A DNA stretch of 64,000 bases from Cupriavidus pauculus (GTDB taxonomy: Bacteria; Pseudomonadota; Gammaproteobacteria; Burkholderiales; Burkholderiaceae), in the NCBI RefSeq assembly GCF_008693385.1, contig NZ_CP044065.1, forward strand, positions 2,170,001 to 2,234,000. Direction: 5' to 3'. This document shows positions 34,757-46,141 of this stretch, piece after piece. The notes under the pieces were generated by a model that was not told the origin of the DNA, made no database searches, and saw only the letters and a list, made by a program, of their open reading frames with translations. Positions within the stretch are counted from its first letter, which is position 1. The number at the start of each line of letters is the position of its first letter. The position numbers were made by a program, and so were the translations under genes.

Positions 34757-37453
34757 ATGCTCCGCACCGATACGCCCGTTACCGTCTATCGCAAGGACTA
34801 TACTCCGCCCGCGTTAGCAATCGACCACGTGGATCTGGTGCTCGAACTCGATCCGCAGCGCACGATCGTCACGAGCACGCTGGGCTTCCATCGCGCGCCC
34901 GGTGCGGCGCCCGATGCCGCGCTGGTCCTCGCCGGCGAGGAACTCGAACTCGTCGGCGTGCGCCTCGACGGCCAGCCGTTCACGGGGGTGGCTACCGCCA
35001 CCGGCTCGCTGACGCTCACGGGCCTGCCCGCGCAAGGCACGCTCGAGATCACCACCGCGTGCAACCCGGCCGCGAACACCACGCTGTCCGGCCTGTACGT
35101 CTCCAACGGCAACTTTTTCACACAGTGCGAAGCCGAAGGTTTCCGGCGCATTACCTATTTCCTCGACCGCCCTGACGTGATGACGACCTATCGCGTCACG
35201 CTGCGCGCGGATCGCGCCGCCTACCCGGTGCTGCTGTCCAACGGCAACCTGCTGAGCGAGCAGGCGCTGCCCGACGGCCGCCACGAGGCGGTCTGGGAAG
35301 ACCCGTTCCGCAAGCCCTCGTATCTGTTCGCGCTCGTCGCCGGCAAGCTCGAATGCATCGAGGAACGGATCCAGTCCGCATCGGGCAAGGAGAAGCTGCT
35401 GCAGGTCTGGGTAGAAGCGCAGGACCTCGACAAGACGCGCCATGCCATGGACTCGCTGATCAACTCGATCCACTGGGACGAGCGCCGCTTCGGCCTCGAG
35501 CTCGACCTGGACCGCTTCATGATCGTCGCCGTCGGCGACTTCAACATGGGCGCGATGGAGAACAAGGGCCTCAACATCTTCAACACCAAGTACGTACTGG
35601 CCAACGCCCAGACCGCGACCGACGTGGACTTCGCGAACATCGAGTCGGTCGTCGGCCACGAGTACTTCCATAACTGGACCGGTAACCGCGTGACGTGCCG
35701 CGACTGGTTCCAGCTGTCGCTCAAGGAAGGCCTGACCGTGTTCCGCGATCAGGAGTTCTCGGCCGACATGATGGGCTCGGAGTCGGGCCGCGCGGTCAAG
35801 CGCATCGAGGACGTGCGCGTGCTGCGGCAGGTGCAGTTCCCCGAGGACGCGGGTCCGATGGCGCATCCGGTGCGGCCGGACAGCTACGAGGAGATCAACA
35901 ACTTCTACACGGTCACGGTCTACGAGAAAGGCGCCGAGGTCGTGCGGATGTACCAGACGCTGCTCGGCCGCGATGGCTTCCGCAAGGGCATGGACCTGTA
36001 TTTCGAGCGCCATGACGGCCAGGCCGTGACGTGCGACGACTTCCGCCGCGCGATGGCCGATGCCAACGGCCGCGACCTGACGCAGTTCGGGCTCTGGTAC
36101 AGCCAGGCCGGCACGCCCGTGGTGACCGTGCGCACCGCGTGGAACGCCGGTGCGGGCACGCTGGATATCACCCTCGCCCAGCGCTGCCCGAAGGTCGGCA
36201 TCGAAACCCGCGACGGTACGCCCGAGAAGCAGCCGTTCCATATTCCGTTCGCGATCGGCCTGATCGGCAAGGACGGCGAGGACCTGCCGCTGCGGCTCGA
36301 AGGCGAGGCCGCCGCCGGCGACACCACGCGCGTGCTCGATTTCACGCAGGCCGAGCAGACGTTCCGCTTCGTCGGGCTGCCCGCGGGCGATGCCCCGACG
36401 CCGTCGCTGCTGCGCAATTTCTCCGCGCCCGTGATCGTCGATTACGACTACAGCGACAGCGCGCTGACGTTCCTGCTCGAGCACGACAGCGATCCGTTCA
36501 ACCGCTGGGAGGCTGGCCAGCGCCTTGCCACGCGCGTGCTGCTGGAACTCGTGGCCGACGCGCAGGCGGGCCGCGAACTCAAGCTCAGCAAGGCGCTCGT
36601 CGATGCGTTCCGCGCGGTGCTCACCGACGGCACGCTGAACCCCGCGTTCCGCGAACAGGCGCTGATGCTGCCGGCCGAGGCCTATCTGGCCGAGCGCATG
36701 GGCGTGGCCGATCCCGCCGCGATCCACCGCGCGCGGCTGTTCCTGCGCGAGGGCCTCGCACGCGCGCTCAAGGCCGAATGGCTGGCCGCGTACGAATCCA
36801 ATGCGACGCCCGGTCCGTACTCGCCGGACGCCGATTCCGCCGCGCGCCGCGCGCTGCGCAACCTTGCGCTTGGCTATCTGGCCGATACCGGCGATGCCGA
36901 CATGCAGGCGCTGGCGGACAAGCACTACGCGGAGTCCGACAACATGACGGACCGCTTTGCCGCGCTGTCCGCGCTGGTCAACAGCTTCGCGCCGGGCCGC
37001 GAGCACGCGCTGGCGGACTTCTACCAGCGCTTCGAGAACGATCCGCTGGTCATCGACAAGTGGTTCTCCCTGCAGGGCATGCAGCGCGGCGAGGTGGGGC
37101 CGCACGCGGGCAAGCGCACGATCGACGTGGTGCGCAACCTGATGGAGCACCCGGCATTCACGCTGCGCAACCCGAACCGCGCGCGTTCGCTGATCTTCAG
37201 CTTCTGCTCGGGCAATCCGGCCCAGTTCCACGCCGAGGATGGCTCGGGCTACGAATTCTGGGCCGATCAGGTCCTCGCGCTCGATGCGATCAATCCGCAG
37301 GTGGCGGCGCGGCTGGCCCGCGTGATGGACCGCTGGCAGAAGTACGCGCTGCCGCTGCGCGACCGCATGCGGGCGGCGCTGGAACGTGTGTCGGCGTCCT
37401 CGACGCTGTCGCGCGACGTGCGCGAGATCGTGGGCAAGTCGCTGTCGGCCTGA
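34757..37453 (+). CDS. pepN: Aminopeptidase N (M1 family)
   Basis: This 898-residue protein has the M1 exopeptidase motif [11 protein letters not shown], the zinc motif HEYFHNW with the downstream Glu ([13 protein letters not shown]) and a large helical C-terminal domain. Length and start ([17 protein letters not shown]) agree with E. coli PepN. It removes N-terminal residues from cytosolic peptides. ATG 34757 lacks a strong ribosome-binding site but matches the family start. Confidence 0.96.
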   Translation: MLRTDTPVTVYRKDYTPPALAIDHVDLVLELDPQRTIVTSTLGFHRAPGAAPDAALVLAGEELELVGVRLDGQPFTGVATATGSLTLTGLPAQGTLEITTACNPAANTTLSGLYVSNGNFFTQCEAEGFRRITYFLDRPDVMTTYRVTLRADRAAYPVLLSNGNLLSEQALPDGRHEAVWEDPFRKPSYLFALVAGKLECIEERIQSASGKEKLLQVWVEAQDLDKTRHAMDSLINSIHWDERRFGLELDLDRFMIVAVGDFNMGAMENKGLNIFNTKYVLANAQTATDVDFANIESVVGHEYFHNWTGNRVTCRDWFQLSLKEGLTVFRDQEFSADMMGSESGRAVKRIEDVRVLRQVQFPEDAGPMAHPVRPDSYEEINNFYTVTVYEKGAEVVRMYQTLLGRDGFRKGMDLYFERHDGQAVTCDDFRRAMADANGRDLTQFGLWYSQAGTPVVTVRTAWNAGAGTLDITLAQRCPKVGIETRDGTPEKQPFHIPFAIGLIGKDGEDLPLRLEGEAAAGDTTRVLDFTQAEQTFRFVGLPAGDAPTPSLLRNFSAPVIVDYDYSDSALTFLLEHDSDPFNRWEAGQRLATRVLLELVADAQAGRELKLSKALVDAFRAVLTDGTLNPAFREQALMLPAEAYLAERMGVADPAAIHRARLFLREGLARALKAEWLAAYESNATPGPYSPDADSAARRALRNLALGYLADTGDADMQALADKHYAESDNMTDRFAALSALVNSFAPGREHALADFYQRFENDPLVIDKWFSLQGMQRGEVGPHAGKRTIDVVRNLMEHPAFTLRNPNRARSLIFSFCSGNPAQFHAEDGSGYEFWADQVLALDAINPQVAARLARVMDRWQKYALPLRDRMRAALERVSASSTLSRDVREIVGKSLSA

Positions 37454-37529
37454 GGCCGGTTTCCGCCTGAAGATATCGGACATAGTCGGCGCCACGGTAA
37501 AATGGCGCCGATCCAAGGAGAACCCCACC

Positions 37530-38546
<1,017 letters not shown>

Positions 38547-38556
38547 CCGATCCACT

Positions 38557-38585
38557 CCCCCTCTCCCCATGGGAGAGGGGTTTTT
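38557..38585. terminator. Intrinsic terminator between fbp and dctM
   Basis: CCCCTCTCCC and GGGAGAGGGG form a 10-bp stem around CAT, followed by TTTTTATTT. It terminates fbp; the opposite strand lacks a good T-run. Confidence 0.88.
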
Positions 38586-39867
38586 ATTTGAGCAGCAAAT
38601 CCGGCAGCCACATCGAAAACGCCGGCACATAAGTCACCATCAGCAACGCCGCCAGCAACGCGCCGTAGAACGGCCAGATGGTCTTCATGACCTGCCCCAC
38701 CGACACGCCGCCGATCGCGCACCCGACGAACTGCGTGGTCCCCACCGGCGGCGTATTCAACCCCAGCGCGCAATTGATCAGCATCAGCATGCCGAACTGC
38801 ACGGGCCCCATGCCGTAGTGCTGGCAGATCGGCAGAAAGATCGGCGTGCAGATCAGGATCGTCGCGGCCATGTCGAGGAACGTGCCGAGCACGAACAGCA
38901 GCACGTTGACCATCAGGAAGATCATCCACGGCGTCGTCGACAGCGAACTCAGGAACTGGCCCGTGAGCTCGGCCACGCCATAGAGGCTGATCAGATAGCC
39001 GAACGTACCCGAGATGCCGATCAGCAGCAGCACCACACCCGTCGTCTTCACCGCCTTGGCCGCCGCGCGGATGAACTGTTCCTTCGTCAGCGAGCGATAG
39101 ACCACCACGGTCAGCGTCAGCGCATAGAGCACCGCCACCGCCGCGGACTCGGTCGCCGTGAACACGCCCGACAGGATGCCCGCGAGAATCAGCACCACGA
39201 CGAACAAGCCCGGCAACGCGGCCGCAAGCGAGTGGCCGACCATCTCCCAGCCCGGAAACGTGCCGGCCGGGTAGCCGCGCTTGCGTGCGACGAAGTACGC
39301 GGCCGCGAGATTGCATAGCGTGAGAATCAGCGCGGGAACCACGCCGGCCAGAATCAGCGCGGCAATAGACACCTTGCCGCCGGCGGCCAGCGTGTAGATG
39401 ATCATGTTGTGGCTCGTTGGCATCAGCGCGCCCACCAGCGCCGCGTGCGTGGTCACGTTGACCGCATAGTCCGCGTGATAGCCCTCGCGCTTCATCATCG
39501 GGATCATCACGGCGCCCATCGCCGACACGTCGGCCACGGGCGATCCGCTGACGCCGCCGAACAGTGTGCAGGCCACCACGTTGGACATGCCGAGCCCGCC
39601 GCGCACATGGCCGGCCAGCGACTTGGCAAACCCGACGATGCGATCGGCAATGCCGCCGTACAGCATCAGCTCGCCCGCGAAGATAAAGAACGGAATGGCC
39701 AGGAACGAGAACGCGTTCATGCCCGACGTCATCTGCTGGAACACGACCGCAAGCGGCAGGCCTTCGTAGAGGATCGTCGCCACCGCCGAAAGCCCGATCG
39801 CAAACGCGACCGGCACGCCGAGAATCAGCAGCCCGAAAAAGCAGACGGAAAGAATGATCAGTGCCAT
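38584..39867 (-). CDS. TRAP transporter large permease (DctM)
   Basis: This 427-residue, about 12-helix protein has DctM signatures: IPFFIFAGELM, GGVSGSPVADVSAMG and LGLNTPPVG. With the small subunit it forms the sodium-driven TRAP channel that receives substrate from DctP. Start ATG 39867 overlaps the dctQ stop by ten bases. It is the last gene of the operon led by udh, which suggests a uronate or aldarate substrate. Confidence 0.93.
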   Translation of the reverse strand: MALIILSVCFFGLLILGVPVAFAIGLSAVATILYEGLPLAVVFQQMTSGMNAFSFLAIPFFIFAGELMLYGGIADRIVGFAKSLAGHVRGGLGMSNVVACTLFGGVSGSPVADVSAMGAVMIPMMKREGYHADYAVNVTTHAALVGALMPTSHNMIIYTLAAGGKVSIAALILAGVVPALILTLCNLAAAYFVARKRGYPAGTFPGWEMVGHSLAAALPGLFVVVLILAGILSGVFTATESAAVAVLYALTLTVVVYRSLTKEQFIRAAAKAVKTTGVVLLLIGISGTFGYLISLYGVAELTGQFLSSLSTTPWMIFLMVNVLLFVLGTFLDMAATILICTPIFLPICQHYGMGPVQFGMLMLINCALGLNTPPVGTTQFVGCAIGGVSVGQVMKTIWPFYGALLAALLMVTYVPAFSMWLPDLLLK

Positions 39868-40406
39868 GCGGGCTCCACTTCGGTCCCCTTGACCACCGCG
39901 ATGATGCGTTCGATCGAGAACAGCACGATGAGCACGCCCGCGATCACGGGCGGCACATAGCGCCAGCCTTCCGAGATACCGAGCGTCGGCAGCTTGTAGT
40001 CGGCGACGGATAGCGCGAGCAGCGCGCAGTTCCAGGCCATCACCGCGCCGAACGTGCCGACCAGCGCGTGAATCAGGATCTCCAGCTTCAGGCGGACGCG
40101 CTGGGGCACGAGCACGAGCAGCGACTCGAGCCCGATATGGCCCGCGTCGCGCACGCCCACCGCGGTGCCGAGCATCGTCACGTACAGCACGAGCAGCATC
40201 GCAAGCGTTTCTGCCCATGTCGGCGTGTCGTTGAGCACGTAGCGGCCGAACACCTGCACGAGCACGGCGACGACGAGCAGGATCAGCCCGGTCACGCCGA
40301 GCGCCATGCAGGCGCGGGCGAGCATGGCGCAAAAGCGCGTATAGGCATTCGGCGTGTCGGCAACCTCGCCGCGCGCCGATGCGGAGGATGCAGGCGATGA
40401 CGTCAT
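39858..40406 (-). CDS. TRAP transporter small permease (DctQ)
   Basis: This 182-residue protein has four membrane helices and the DctQ pattern VFGRYVLNDTPTWAETLA with LGTAVGVRDAGHIGLE. It supports the large permease in TRAP uptake. It starts 18 bases after dctP and overlaps dctM. Confidence 0.9.
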   Translation of the reverse strand: MTSSPASSASARGEVADTPNAYTRFCAMLARACMALGVTGLILLVVAVLVQVFGRYVLNDTPTWAETLAMLLVLYVTMLGTAVGVRDAGHIGLESLLVLVPQRVRLKLEILIHALVGTFGAVMAWNCALLALSVADYKLPTLGISEGWRYVPPVIAGVLIVLFSIERIIAVVKGTEVEPAWH

Positions 40407-40424
40407 CGAGATCTCCCCTGCCGA

Positions 40425-41429
40425 TTACTTGGTCTCTTGCGCGCGCCGCACGTAATCCTTCATCTGCGGACTCGTGATAAAGCGGTCGTACACGGGCTTC
40501 ATCGCGGCCTGGAACGAGCTCTTGTCCACCTGGATGATCTGCACGCCCGATGCTTCGACGATCTTGCGCGACTTCGTCTCGCGCTCGTCCCACAGCTTGC
40601 GCATATAAGGTACCGAGTCCTTCGCGGCCTGACGCACGAGCTGCTGGTCGGCCGGCGGCAGGCGGTCCCACGCGAGCTTCGAGAACAGCAGCATCTCGGG
40701 CGCCATCGAGTGCTCGGTCATCGAGTAGTACTTGGCCACCTCGAACTGGCGCGAGCTTTCATAGCTGGGCCAGTTGTTCTCGGCGCCATCGACGAGGCCC
40801 GTCTTCAGGCCCGTGTACACCTCGCCCCACGGCATCGGCGTGGCATTGGCATGCATCGCTTCCATCAGCGACACCCACAGGTCGGACTGCTGCACCCGGA
40901 TCTTCATGCCCTTGGCATCGGCCAGCGTGCGAATCGGACGCTTGGTCGTGTAGAGCGAGCGCGAGCCGCTGTCGTACCACGCCAGCCCGATAAACCCGTT
41001 CTTCTCGCACGACTTCAGAATGTCGTCGCCGAGCGGGCCGTCGAGGACATGGCGCATATGCTCGGTGGAGCGGAACAGGAACGGCATCGTCGGGACGATC
41101 GTGGCCTCGCAGATATTGTTCATCGCGGCCGAGTTCACGCGCACCATCTGCAGCGCGCCGATCTTGGTCTGCTCGATGGCGTCCTTCTCGCTGCCGAGCG
41201 CGCCCTGCGCGAACACCTTGATCGACAGCCGGCCGTTGCTGCGCTGCTTGAGCAGCTCGCCCATATGGCGCACCGCGAGCACGGTGGGATAGTCCTCGGG
41301 GTGGATATCGGCCGAGCGGAAGTCTGCGGCCTGCGCGGCGGGGATGGCCAGCGTGGCCAAGGCGGCCATCGTGGCGAGCGCGCGCACGCCTGCGCGCTGG
41401 AACGAGCGGGTAAGGAACTTCGATGGCAT
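40425..41429 (-). CDS. TRAP transporter substrate-binding protein (DctP)
   Basis: This 334-residue periplasmic protein has a signal peptide (cleavage near AAQAADFRS). It has the DctP-like segment [19 protein letters not shown], whose Arg binds a carboxylate, and [14 protein letters not shown]. The conserved Arg fits an acid substrate, and operon context suggests uronates. It is followed by dctQ and dctM. Confidence 0.9.
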   Translation of the reverse strand: MPSKFLTRSFQRAGVRALATMAALATLAIPAAQAADFRSADIHPEDYPTVLAVRHMGELLKQRSNGRLSIKVFAQGALGSEKDAIEQTKIGALQMVRVNSAAMNNICEATIVPTMPFLFRSTEHMRHVLDGPLGDDILKSCEKNGFIGLAWYDSGSRSLYTTKRPIRTLADAKGMKIRVQQSDLWVSLMEAMHANATPMPWGEVYTGLKTGLVDGAENNWPSYESSRQFEVAKYYSMTEHSMAPEMLLFSKLAWDRLPPADQQLVRQAAKDSVPYMRKLWDERETKSRKIVEASGVQIIQVDKSSFQAAMKPVYDRFITSPQMKDYVRRAQETK

Positions 41430-41483
41430 CGGTGTCTCCGTTTGTAGTTATGACGCGATGATGAGATGGACAGGTCTTGCGGA

Positions 41484-42380
41484 TCAGGGTTTCAGCATGG
41501 GCTCCGGAAGGCCCGGCACCCCCGGGCGCAGCGCGAACACGGCGCCGGAAAGCGGGTCCTCCGCGTCGCTCGTACGAATCGAGGTGACATAGAGCGTATC
41601 GAGCCGATCGCCGCCAAACGCGCACATCGCGGGCTTGGCCACCGGCACGGCAAGGCTGCGATCGAGCCTGCCTGCCGGCGTGAAGCGATGGATCTGCCCG
41701 GCATCGTTGCCGCAGATCCAGTAACAGCCCTCGGCATCGACGGCCGCGCCATCGGGCCGGCCCGGCAGCGTCGTCATATCGACGAACACGCGCCGGTTCG
41801 ACGGCGTGCCCGTGTCGATGTCGTAATCGAACGCCCAGACGATCTGCCGCGACGGATGCGAATCGGACAGGTACATCGTGCGGCCATCGGGACTGAACGC
41901 GAGACCGTTGGGCGTGATCAGCGACGGCAGGACCGGCGTCAAGCCGTCATTGGCGTCATTGGCGTCATGGCGGTAGAGCTGGCCGTCGTCGGCGGCGAGC
42001 GACATGTCCATCACCATCGTGCCGGCCCAGAACCTCCCCTGCCGATCACAGCGCCCATCGTTGAAGCGCATGCCTTCACGCGCATGCGTAACCTTGGCCA
42101 CGCGCCGCAGCACCGGCGTGGCCATCCCCGGCACGAACGCCGTCGCGCGGAACAGCCCGCTCTCCATCGCCAGCAGCCATCCGCCGTCGGCTGTCATCGC
42201 CATGCAGCCCGCCATCTCGGGCAATGTCCACGCGTTCGAATGGTTGCGCGATGGGTCCCAGCGCCAGAGCGTGCGATTCGGAATATCGGTCCAGTACAGC
42301 GCGCGTTCGCCGCCATGCCAGACCGGGCTCTCGCCGACGCCGCACCGCATGGTGCCGATCCGTTCGATCGAGGCCGGCAT
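41484..42380 (-). CDS. SMP-30/gluconolactonase family lactonase (uronate pathway)
   Basis: This 298-residue beta-propeller has GVGESPVWH (metal Glu), FNDGRCDRQGRFW, ITPNGLAFSPDGR and GRPDGAAVDAEG with metal Asn and Asp. Enzymes of this type next to uronate dehydrogenase hydrolyse the galactaro- or glucaro-lactone product to the open aldarate. It lies five bases after udh. Start MPASIERIG at 42380 fits the family better than the in-frame ATG at 42434. Confidence 0.83.
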   Translation of the reverse strand: MPASIERIGTMRCGVGESPVWHGGERALYWTDIPNRTLWRWDPSRNHSNAWTLPEMAGCMAMTADGGWLLAMESGLFRATAFVPGMATPVLRRVAKVTHAREGMRFNDGRCDRQGRFWAGTMVMDMSLAADDGQLYRHDANDANDGLTPVLPSLITPNGLAFSPDGRTMYLSDSHPSRQIVWAFDYDIDTGTPSNRRVFVDMTTLPGRPDGAAVDAEGCYWICGNDAGQIHRFTPAGRLDRSLAVPVAKPAMCAFGGDRLDTLYVTSIRTSDAEDPLSGAVFALRPGVPGLPEPMLKP

Positions 42381-42385
42381 CGCGC

Positions 42386-43222
42386 TCAGTCCCCGAACGG
42401 ACCAGCCTTGACGAATGCCCCGCCCTGATACCAACCAGCAGGATCATCTGCGGGCAGTGGCGGCACCGACTCGACCTTCGCGCGGAATTGCTCGGAGCTT
42501 TCGACGGGCTTGAAGCCCAGCCGCTCAGCCTTGCCGTTATCCCACCAGCGATCGCGATTGGCCGAAGCCCCATAGACGATCAGATTGCCCACATCGGGCA
42601 CGAAGATCGAGCGCTTGATCAACTGCTCGAGGTCGTCATAACCGAGCCACGTGATCAGCATGCGGCGGTCTTTCGCTTCCGGAAACGACGAGCCGATACG
42701 CAGGCTCACGGTCTCGATACCGTAGCGATCGAAGTAGAAGCTTGCCATCTGCTCGCCGAACGCCTTGCTGATGCCGTAGTAGCCGTCGGGGCGCGGCACC
42801 GTGTCCGCGTCGAGCGTCTCGCCCTGCTTGTAAAAGCCGATGACGTGGTTCGAGCTCGCGAACACCACGCGCTTCACGCCGTGGCGACGCGCGGCTTCAT
42901 AGAGGTTGTACGTGCCTTGAATATTTGCCGGCAGGATCTCCTCGAACGGCCGCTCCACCGAGACGCCGCCCAGATGCACGATCGCATCGACACCTTCGAC
43001 CAGTGCATGCACGGCCTGCGGATCGGCGAGATTGCACGGCACGATCTCTTCCTGCCCGCGCGGGGCGCCGAGGTCCGCGATATCCGAGAGCCGGACCACA
43101 TCGGCATACCGCTTGAGCCGGTCGCGCAGGACCTTGCCGAGGTTGCCCGCGGCGCCCGTCATCAGGATGCGATGGCAGCGCGTGGCGATACCGTCCAGCG
43201 GATCTTTCGATGCAAGAGACAT
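42386..43222 (-). CDS. udh: Uronate dehydrogenase
   Basis: The 278-residue short-chain dehydrogenase has the NAD loop MTGAAGNLGK, catalytic Tyr-Lys in YYGISKAFGE, and the family segments VVFASSNHVIGFY and LRIGSSFPEAKDRRMLITWL. These match bacterial uronate dehydrogenases, which oxidise galacturonate or glucuronate to the aldaro-lactone with NAD. It is the first gene of the operon that continues with a lactonase and TRAP transporter. Confidence 0.85.
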   Translation of the reverse strand: MSLASKDPLDGIATRCHRILMTGAAGNLGKVLRDRLKRYADVVRLSDIADLGAPRGQEEIVPCNLADPQAVHALVEGVDAIVHLGGVSVERPFEEILPANIQGTYNLYEAARRHGVKRVVFASSNHVIGFYKQGETLDADTVPRPDGYYGISKAFGEQMASFYFDRYGIETVSLRIGSSFPEAKDRRMLITWLGYDDLEQLIKRSIFVPDVGNLIVYGASANRDRWWDNGKAERLGFKPVESSEQFRAKVESVPPLPADDPAGWYQGGAFVKAGPFGD

Positions 43223-43478
43223 GTTTTTTCGTCTGTTATTGATCTGTCGTCATACAACGTCTGCGCAATCTAAACCTGCGCCTCTAACCGGTCAATGCGG
43301 TTCTCATCGGTGTATTCCCTAGACGTTTTCTCTTGCAGACATGCACAAGGCGCGCGGCATTGACCCCGTTCAACCAGGCCCGTGCCATGACGAAAAGGTA
43401 TGACGTCCTAGGACCATGTCAGCGCGACGACGGGCCCTCGAGCGCGCTCGGCGCCACAGAAAAAAATGGCACGGGGGC
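43223..43478. other. Intergenic region upstream of udh
   Basis: About 250 bases between udh and the tRNA-Thr promoter hold no convincing gene. It must contain the udh promoter, but no clear hexamers or operator palindrome could be picked out by eye. Confidence 0.5.
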
Positions 43479-43507
43479 TTCACAAAACGCAAAGGCGCTG
43501 CTAATAT
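43479..43507 (+). promoter_or_regulatory. tRNA-Thr promoter
   Basis: TTCACA (43479-43484) and TAATAT (43502-43507) are spaced by 17 bases and lie about 42 bases before the tRNA 5' end, a usual leader length. Confidence 0.55.
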
Positions 43508-43548
43508 CGCGGTCTCTTATCCGATGCAACGCAAATTCATCGGTGTGG

Positions 43549-43624
43549 GCCGAAGTAGCTCAGTCGGTAGAGCAGCTCATTCGTAATGAGAAGGTCGGGG
43601 GTTCGATTCCTCTCTTCGGCACCA
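43549..43624 (+). tRNA. tRNA-Thr (CGU)
   Basis: This 76-base gene has acceptor GCCGAAG/CTTCGGC, D-arm AGCTCAGTCGGTAGAGC, anticodon loop TTCGTAA with CGU anticodon, T-arm with GGTTCGATTCC, and encoded CCA. It is nearly identical in plan to E. coli tRNA-Thr CGU. Confidence 0.97.
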
Positions 43625-43666
43625 TAAAGAATTCAGTAGTACCAGGCACATCAGATGCCATTTAGA

Positions 43667-43698
43667 AACCCGCTTAGCGCAAGCTTCGCGGGTTTTTT
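43667..43698 (+). terminator. Intrinsic terminator after tRNA-Thr
   Basis: AACCCGC and GCGGGTT form a stem, followed by six T residues and more T-rich sequence. It lies 43 bases after the tRNA. Confidence 0.85.
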
Positions 43699-43916
43699 GT
43701 TTTTTCCTCCCGCTGTCGGCGCACGTCGCGCGCCATCGCTGCGGCAGCCGCTCCCCTCCGCTCGAGCACGCGCCCGAGAACCCCACCCCACCTCGTAGTT
43801 CTACTAACTCATCAAACGTTTCACTGTTTTAAGGCTTCTTGCGATTCCGAGATCGGCGGCCATCGAGAAGACTGGGCCCCGTCTCAACTCACATCTCGCA
43901 AGCAACGTCGCATCAC

Positions 43917-44591
43917 ATGAAACCCAACATCCGTACCGCTGCCCTCACCCTCCTGCCCCTGACCGCGATCCTGACCGCAGCTTTTGCCGCGGACAACGCA
44001 GACCTGACGATCAAAGGCAGCATCCGACCATCCGCCTGCTCGATAAGCCTGTCAGACGACGCCCTCATCAGCTTTGGCACCATCTTCCCGTCATCGTTAA
44101 GCCAGACATCCGCTACCCGCCTTGCATCGAAACCCTTCACGCTGAGCATCCAATGCGATGCACCCACCAAGCTGGCACTCAGCTTGATCGACGGCCGCAA
44201 AGGCACCGCCAACAACGGCGCAGGCAACGCCATCTATCCATCCGATTCTGTCTGGTACGGCGTAGGCAACGTGGACGGCAAGAACATTGGCGCGTACACG
44301 ATCCAACGCAATGACAGCACACCCGCCAATGCAGACGGCGAGGTGGCGACGAGGCTCTACACAACCGACGGCGGCGATACGTGGGGGCGCGCTCAACAAG
44401 TGGACTGGACGGAACCGGGAACCCGCGGACACGGCTGGTCGGTACGCGATGCGTCAGCACCGGGCGCATTCAAGACGATCACCCAGCAATGGCAACTCGA
44501 TTTCGCCATCGGCAAAGCCACCGACCTGCCACCACTCACCAGCGACATCCAACTCGACGGTCTGGTCACATTCCAGATCAAGTACCTGTAA
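43917..44591 (+). CDS. DUF1120 family secreted protein, paralogue 3
   Basis: The 224-residue protein has a signal peptide ending near TAAFAADN. The family core follows: ADLTIKGSIRPSACSISL, ISFGTI, the second Cys at about 80 and the terminal FQIKYL. It shares the YGVGNVDGKNIGAYT segment with paralogue 1 and is the most divergent of the three clustered here. Its upstream 100 bases resemble those of the next copy only loosely. No usher or chaperone is nearby. Confidence 0.8.
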   Translation: MKPNIRTAALTLLPLTAILTAAFAADNADLTIKGSIRPSACSISLSDDALISFGTIFPSSLSQTSATRLASKPFTLSIQCDAPTKLALSLIDGRKGTANNGAGNAIYPSDSVWYGVGNVDGKNIGAYTIQRNDSTPANADGEVATRLYTTDGGDTWGRAQQVDWTEPGTRGHGWSVRDASAPGAFKTITQQWQLDFAIGKATDLPPLTSDIQLDGLVTFQIKYL

Positions 44592-44750
44592 CAACCTTAG
44601 CGCACATCGACGTAACGGCGCACATAACGAAATCGCCAGGATACGCATGCAGCACAATGCTTGCGACTTATCACCCTATTTCATCGCAGTTTTACGAAGT
44701 ATTAGGCGTTTTCCGTTTTTAGTTTTTTTACGATTCAGAGATAGCCGTCC

Positions 44751-44771
44751 AACGACCAAACTTCAGTCGTT
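44751..44771 (+). promoter_or_regulatory. Conserved leader hairpin of paralogue 4
   Basis: AACGAC and GTCGTT form a six-base stem around CAAACTTCA, 47 bases before the start. The same hairpin with nearly the same flanks occurs before the copy at 46251, showing that leaders were duplicated with the genes. Confidence 0.5.
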
Positions 44772-44817
44772 CCCCAGCGAACACCGCTTCTTAAACTCTG
44801 AGATACATCGAAATATC

Positions 44818-45489
44818 ATGAACACGACTATTCGCAACACCGCCCTCGCCGCCCTCCTGTTTGCCGCCGCTTCCGGCGCCGCCTTCGCTGCCGACTCGGC
44901 TGACCTGACGGTCAAGGGTGTCATCAAGCCCTCCATCTGCAATGTCGCACTTCCGGACGGTGGCGTCATCGATTTCGGCACTATTACTGCCTCATCGCTT
45001 AGCGCCACCAATGCCACTCCGCTCACCGAAAAGTGGCTCGACTTCACCATCACTTGCGACAGTGCAGCGAAAGTCGCCGCGAAGGTCATCGATAACCGGA
45101 GCGGGACTGCGAGTCTCAACGATGTAGGCATTGGGGGTCAAGCTTATAAATTTGGCTTCGGCGAGCAGTCCGGCAAGAAGTTGGGCGCTTACACCATTAC
45201 GGCGACTCCATATTCGACGGTGGACGGCGCATACGTGAACAATTCGACGAATATCCTTGCATCGACCGATAATGGTAAAACTTGGACAAGAAACGCGGCG
45301 TCTGCTCGTGCCGATGGCTCGAGTATTCTCGCCCTCAATGCCGCAGGTGGAGACTCGCCAGCCGCTGGCAAAGTATTTAAGTATTCGCTCCGAGTGAACG
45401 GCGCAATTGAAAGCACGTCTAACCTGCCGGCACTTACGACCGACATTTCGCTCGACGGCAACGCTACGTTCACGGTCATTTACCTGTAA
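44818..45489 (+). CDS. DUF1120 family secreted protein, paralogue 4
   Basis: The 223-residue protein has a signal peptide ending near GAAFAADS. It keeps ADLTVKGVIKPSICNVAL, IDFGTI and a second Cys, and ends FTVIYL. The N-terminal third is close to that of the copy at 46251, while the C-terminal half differs strongly, as expected for fast-changing surface proteins or recombination. By eye this gene and its upstream stretch are richer in A/T than the flanking DNA. Confidence 0.82.
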   Translation: MNTTIRNTALAALLFAAASGAAFAADSADLTVKGVIKPSICNVALPDGGVIDFGTITASSLSATNATPLTEKWLDFTITCDSAAKVAAKVIDNRSGTASLNDVGIGGQAYKFGFGEQSGKKLGAYTITATPYSTVDGAYVNNSTNILASTDNGKTWTRNAASARADGSSILALNAAGGDSPAAGKVFKYSLRVNGAIESTSNLPALTTDISLDGNATFTVIYL

Positions 45490-45574
45490 CATCGTTCAGT
45501 CGGAAAATTTGATCTATGCCGCCCCCGCTCCCTGAGGACAGGAGGCGCACCTTTTAGCATTGCTACCAACAAAA

Positions 45575-45606
45575 AAGCCCCGCATGGCAGAAACCGTGCG
45601 GGGCTT
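45575..45606. terminator. Intrinsic terminator (copy of the one beside parC)
   Basis: AAGCCCCGCA and TGCGGGGCTT form a 10-bp stem followed by TT and preceded by an A-run. Nearly the same sequence is at 48213-48249 next to parC, and the bases after it also match the parC 3' end. Confidence 0.85.
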
Positions 45607-45660
45607 TTCGTTGTCGTCAGGAGACGGCGTTCATCAAACCGCCGGTTCTGGCCGTACTGC

Positions 45661-45741
45661 TTCGAGATCGGCGACCTGCCGTCGCTTACGCAAGACGTGG
45701 CTATCGACGGTTCCGCAACCATCACGCTCAAGTCACTGAGG
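45661..45741 (+). pseudogene. 3'-end remnant of a DUF1120 gene
   Basis: The bases encode IGDLPSLTQDVAIDGSA and then TITLKSL, clearly the last 25 residues of a DUF1120 protein (compare TGELPALTQDIAIDGSV at 46.9 kb). The stop codon is changed to a sense codon and everything upstream is missing. It is fused directly to a copy of the parC 3' end. Confidence 0.8.
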
Positions 45742-45755
45742 CAAAAGTGGGCGCC

Positions 45756-46107
45756 CTACACCAACCCCAACAACCCCGCCCCTGCCCCCAGCGCCACCAG
45801 CGCCAGCGGGTGCACCTTCGTCTTCAGCATCAGCCATACGTCAGCAACGTCACCGCGATCGCGGTCCAGCTGTGGTCTACGCTGGCGGCCAGTAGCCAGC
45901 CGGTGGGCATCAGCAGACCGATGGTCAGGGCTGAGAGGCCCTCCTTTATCAGGTTGGGCCAACGCGCATGAGGGGCGCGGCCGGCGATGTGTTCGAAGCT
46001 TGGGGCGATGATGCTCGACGGGTCGACCATGCCGGTCATCGCGGCGAAGGTCCCCCGTGGGCCTGCTACTTGCCAGCCGAATAGGGCTACGAACTGGCAG
46101 GGTGAGT
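45756..46107 (-). pseudogene. Truncated, frameshifted chrA fragment
   Basis: On the minus strand the segment encodes FVALFGWQVAGPRGTFAAM through SWTAIAVTLL, then continues in another frame with VWLMLKTKVHPLALVAL to the end. Both parts closely match residues about 78-176 of the intact chromate-transporter gene at 47010-47540. The first 75 residues are absent and a frameshift lies near 45836, so it cannot make a transporter. Confidence 0.88.
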
Positions 46108-46141
46108 AGATAACCATGACGGTCAGTACCGCGCCGGCGAT

